Shown here piece after piece: positions 7,715 through 9,757 of a stretch of DNA of 9,757 nucleotides. This stretch comes from Planctomycetota bacterium (GTDB lineage Bacteria > Planctomycetota > Phycisphaerae > Phycisphaerales > UBA1924). The stretch lies in NCBI GenBank assembly GCA_023429345.1, contig JAEYVB010000042.1:1-9757 (forward strand), written 5' to 3'. Each line of letters starts with the position of its first letter. The first letter of the stretch is position 1. The notes below the pieces were generated by a model, which did not search any database, was not told where the DNA came from, and was given only the letters and a program-made list of their open reading frames with translations. A program made the translations under genes and the position numbers.

Positions 7715-8473
7715 ATGGCAGGACACAGCAAGTGGCACAACATCAAGCACCGCAAGGCCGCCGTTGACAAGAAACGCGGCAAGCTCTGGAGCAAGTGCTC
7801 CCGCGCCATCATCGCCGCGGCCCGCCAGGGCGGGCCGGACCCCGCGAGCAATCTCACGCTGCGCTACGCCATCGACGAGGCCCGCTACGCCAACATGCCC
7901 CGCGACACCATCGAGCGGGCCATCAAGAAGGGCGCGGGCGAGATTGGCGGCGACAACTGGGAGCAGGTCCGCTACGAGGGCTACGGCCCGGGCGGCGTGG
8001 CCATCCTTATCGAGGGCCTCACCGACAACCGCACCCGCACCGTCGGCGACCTCCGCCTTGTCATGGGGAAGTTCGGCGGCAACCTCGGCCAGGCCGGATG
8101 CGTCGGCTTCCTGTTCGAGCCCCGTGGCCAGATCGTCATCGCCGGCGAGAACGCGACCGAGGACCGGCTCATGGAGATCGCCGTCGAGGCCGGAGCCGAC
8201 GATGTCCAGGCGCCCGAGGGCGAGGACGGCATCTGGACCGTGCTGACGCCCGTGCCCGCCTTCCAGGCCGTCAAGGACGCGATCGAGGCCGCGGGCATCA
8301 AGATCGAAGAGGCCCAGCTGACGATGATCCCCAGCACCCGCACCGAGGTGCGGGGCGAGGACGCGAGGAAACTCCTGGCGATGATCGACGGGATTGAGGA
8401 CCTGGACGATGTCCAGAAAGTCCACGCGAACTTCGACATCCCGGACGAAGAACTAGCGGGCCTTCAGGGCTGA
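7715..8473 (+). CDS. yebC: YebC/TACO1-family translation or transcription factor
   Basis: The 252-residue product matches the YebC/TACO1 family along its whole length (E. coli YebC is 246 residues). The hallmark N-terminus GHSKWHNIKHRKAA is at 3-16, followed by a KKRGKLWSK helix, a NMPRDTIERAIKKGAG segment, YEGYGPGGVAILIEGLTDN (87-105), and RTVGDLRLVMGKFGGNLG with GCVGFLFE. Members were long annotated as transcriptional regulators; mitochondrial TACO1 and, from later work, bacterial YebC act on the ribosome to help translation, notably through polyproline stretches. The protein is expected to be cytoplasmic. The gene follows the TPR gene by 18 bp, so it is probably co-transcribed, and is convergent with the DUF4139-like gene. 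Only a 5-bp hairpin without a T tract is seen after its stop, so no terminator is called. Confidence 0.97.
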   Translation: MAGHSKWHNIKHRKAAVDKKRGKLWSKCSRAIIAAARQGGPDPASNLTLRYAIDEARYANMPRDTIERAIKKGAGEIGGDNWEQVRYEGYGPGGVAILIEGLTDNRTRTVGDLRLVMGKFGGNLGQAGCVGFLFEPRGQIVIAGENATEDRLMEIAVEAGADDVQAPEGEDGIWTVLTPVPAFQAVKDAIEAAGIKIEEAQLTMIPSTRTEVRGEDARKLLAMIDGIEDLDDVQKVHANFDIPDEELAGLQG

Positions 8474-8530
8474 TCTGTGCCACCGGCCCCTGCCACGCAA
8501 GGTCGGCGTGTCGGGAGTTTTCGTTCCCAA

Positions 8531-9757
8531 TCACTCCACGTTCAGCCCCCGGATATACGCCTGAAGCTCCGACTGCTGCTTCTGGAGCTGCGACTGAAGC
8601 TCCTCCCGCTCCGCCCGGATCGCCTTCAGGCGGGTCTCCTGGTTCGTAAACTCGTTCATGTACGTGCGGTAAAGGTCGGTGTCCTGCCGGATCGCCTGCA
8701 TGTTCTGCCGCACCCGCGTCTGGTCCTCAAAGATCGCGTTCCGCTCCTGGTCCAGCCGCTCCATCGACCGCTGCGTCTGGTTGATCGCGGCCTGCATGTC
8801 CGCGGCCTTCTGCACCGCATCCACCACGGCCTTGCTGACCTTCCCCTGCTTGGCGTACGCCAGCAGCGTGCCCAGGTCGTAACTGGTCACGGCGATCCGC
8901 TCGATATCCGTCCGCTCCTGCACCACGTCGATGGTCCCCGAGGACTTCGGCTCGAGCACCACCTCGAAGCGGTACAGCGTCTGCGTCTCTTCCGCCGGCT
9001 TCTCGGGCGTCACTAGCGTCCATCCCTCGTTCTTGGCCTGCTCGACCAGGATAGTCCGAGGGCGTTTCTGGTCCTTGTTATCGAAGGCATAGGTCGCTTT
9101 GGCCACCTGCTTCATCGTCTGGTGGATGATCCCATTGACGATCTTCAGGCTCCCCACCGTGCCGCGGTGCTCATCCTTCACGATGGCCATCACGTCGAGG
9201 TCCACGGCGTACGACAGCAGCCGCTTGTCGCCGGTGGTGATGTGCCCGATCTGAGCATCCCCCGCGTACGCGGCCCCGTCAAAGACGCTGATGGGCCCCG
9301 GCATGAGCTGGAGGCCCGTCGTATTGGTGATCTCGACGCCCCGCATCGGATGCTCGGCGTTGTCCTGCCGGTTGTAGATGCTGACCCGCCGCCCGTCCGT
9401 GTTGGCGTTCAGGATCGGCAGCATCGCGGACTGCTGCCGCGCGATCGATACCGGCGCCTTCAGCGTGTACTGGAACACCTCGCCGACATCCCCGCCCTCG
9501 GCCTGAGCCTGCGCGGTGTACCGCGAAAGGTCGTCCGCGCTGACTCCCTCATACCCTCCGGCAGCTTTGCCCTCAGCTTCCCGAAAGCGCCGGTCTCGCG
9601 AAAGCCCCAGCTGCGCCTCCGGAGCTGGCGGCGACGCCGGAGCGGGCAGCGCGGCATTTGCGGTTCGCTCAAGGAACCCCCGCCTCGCGAACTCCGCCCC
9701 CGCCTGGTACACCTTCGGCATCACCCCCGCCATCACCGGCACGGGCACCTGAGGCCG
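8531..9757 (-). CDS. DUF4139-like protein, C-terminal part (5' end missing)
   Basis: The frame stays open through the right edge (three more codons before the GTG at 9748), so the start is outside and about 408 residues are visible. Numbering from that GTG, residues 1-80 are a low-complexity Pro/Ala-rich stretch. From DVGEVFQYTLKAPVSIARQQ (87-106) the sequence resembles the C-terminal beta-rich part of DUF4139 proteins: SAMLPIL (107-113), RVSIYNR (121-127), TNTTGLQLMPGPISVFD (141-157), and YAGDAQIGHITTGDKRLLSYAVDLDV (161-186). A further beta region runs to ~300. Residues ~312-400 form a long Gln/Glu/Arg-rich coiled coil, ending in GLNVE. No cysteine is present in the visible part. DUF4139 function is unknown; some relatives are called mucoidy inhibitor A, with the coiled coil usually nearer the N-terminus. 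A surface or envelope location is only guessed. The family call is by eye and moderately sure. Confidence 0.75.
   Translation of the reverse strand, partial: RPQVPVPVMAGVMPKVYQAGAEFARRGFLERTANAALPAPASPPAPEAQLGLSRDRRFREAEGKAAGGYEGVSADDLSRYTAQAQAEGGDVGEVFQYTLKAPVSIARQQSAMLPILNANTDGRRVSIYNRQDNAEHPMRGVEITNTTGLQLMPGPISVFDGAAYAGDAQIGHITTGDKRLLSYAVDLDVMAIVKDEHRGTVGSLKIVNGIIHQTMKQVAKATYAFDNKDQKRPRTILVEQAKNEGWTLVTPEKPAEETQTLYRFEVVLEPKSSGTIDVVQERTDIERIAVTSYDLGTLLAYAKQGKVSKAVVDAVQKAADMQAAINQTQRSMERLDQERNAIFEDQTRVRQNMQAIRQDTDLYRTYMNEFTNQETRLKAIRAEREELQSQLQKQQSELQAYIRGLNVE

Noticed and set aside
6086..8425. Minus-strand open frame of 779 codons opposite the TPR 3' end and yebC
   Set aside because: It is fully antisense to two well-supported genes, spans the gap between them, and has a Gly/Ala/Val/Leu/Asp-rich composition typical of antisense frames in GC-rich DNA, with no recognisable domain.
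8513..8528. Hairpin GGGAG/TTCCC in the 57-bp gap between convergent genes as a terminator
   Set aside because: The stem is only five pairs including a G-T wobble, and no T tract follows on either strand; termination here may be Rho-dependent or use an unseen signal.

Overview
The window is a GC-rich stretch of bacterial chromosome made almost entirely of housekeeping genes. Gene order, the strongly GC-ending codons and the protein variants (an IF2 with a long Pro/Ala/Gly/Arg-rich N-terminus, a DUF503 protein with an acidic tail, a divergent HhH-GPD-like protein beside rbfA) suggest a planctomycete, perhaps of the Phycisphaerae lineage. That placement is inference from pattern recognition, not from a search. 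I see no mobile element, CRISPR array, tRNA or rRNA.

Left part (1-3984), plus strand: the 3' part of infB (translation initiation factor IF2, cut by the left edge), an 84-bp gap with a strong hairpin, a DUF503/YlxP-family gene, rbfA (overlapping it as ATGA), and a TTG-started gene for a divergent endonuclease III-fold protein with a basic Pro/Ala/Lys tail. The infB-DUF503-rbfA run is the familiar translation and 30S-maturation cluster.

Middle part (3995-8473), plus strand: a very large tetratricopeptide-repeat (TPR) probable lipoprotein of 1233 residues, then, 18 bp later, yebC (YebC/TACO1 family). Short gaps through the plus-strand run are consistent with one long transcript or a few overlapping ones. 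The largest gap is the one after infB.

Right part (8531-9757), minus strand: the C-terminal part of a DUF4139-like protein with a long C-terminal coiled coil, cut by the right edge and convergent with yebC across 57 bp.

The most unusual points are the endonuclease III-like protein, which keeps the catalytic aspartate position but seems to lack the catalytic lysine and iron-sulfur cysteines; departures from normally conserved motifs in IF2 and RbfA; the hairpin before a DUF503 gene that has no visible Shine-Dalgarno; and a polyproline tail encoded directly upstream of yebC. I did not find a clear new multi-gene system.
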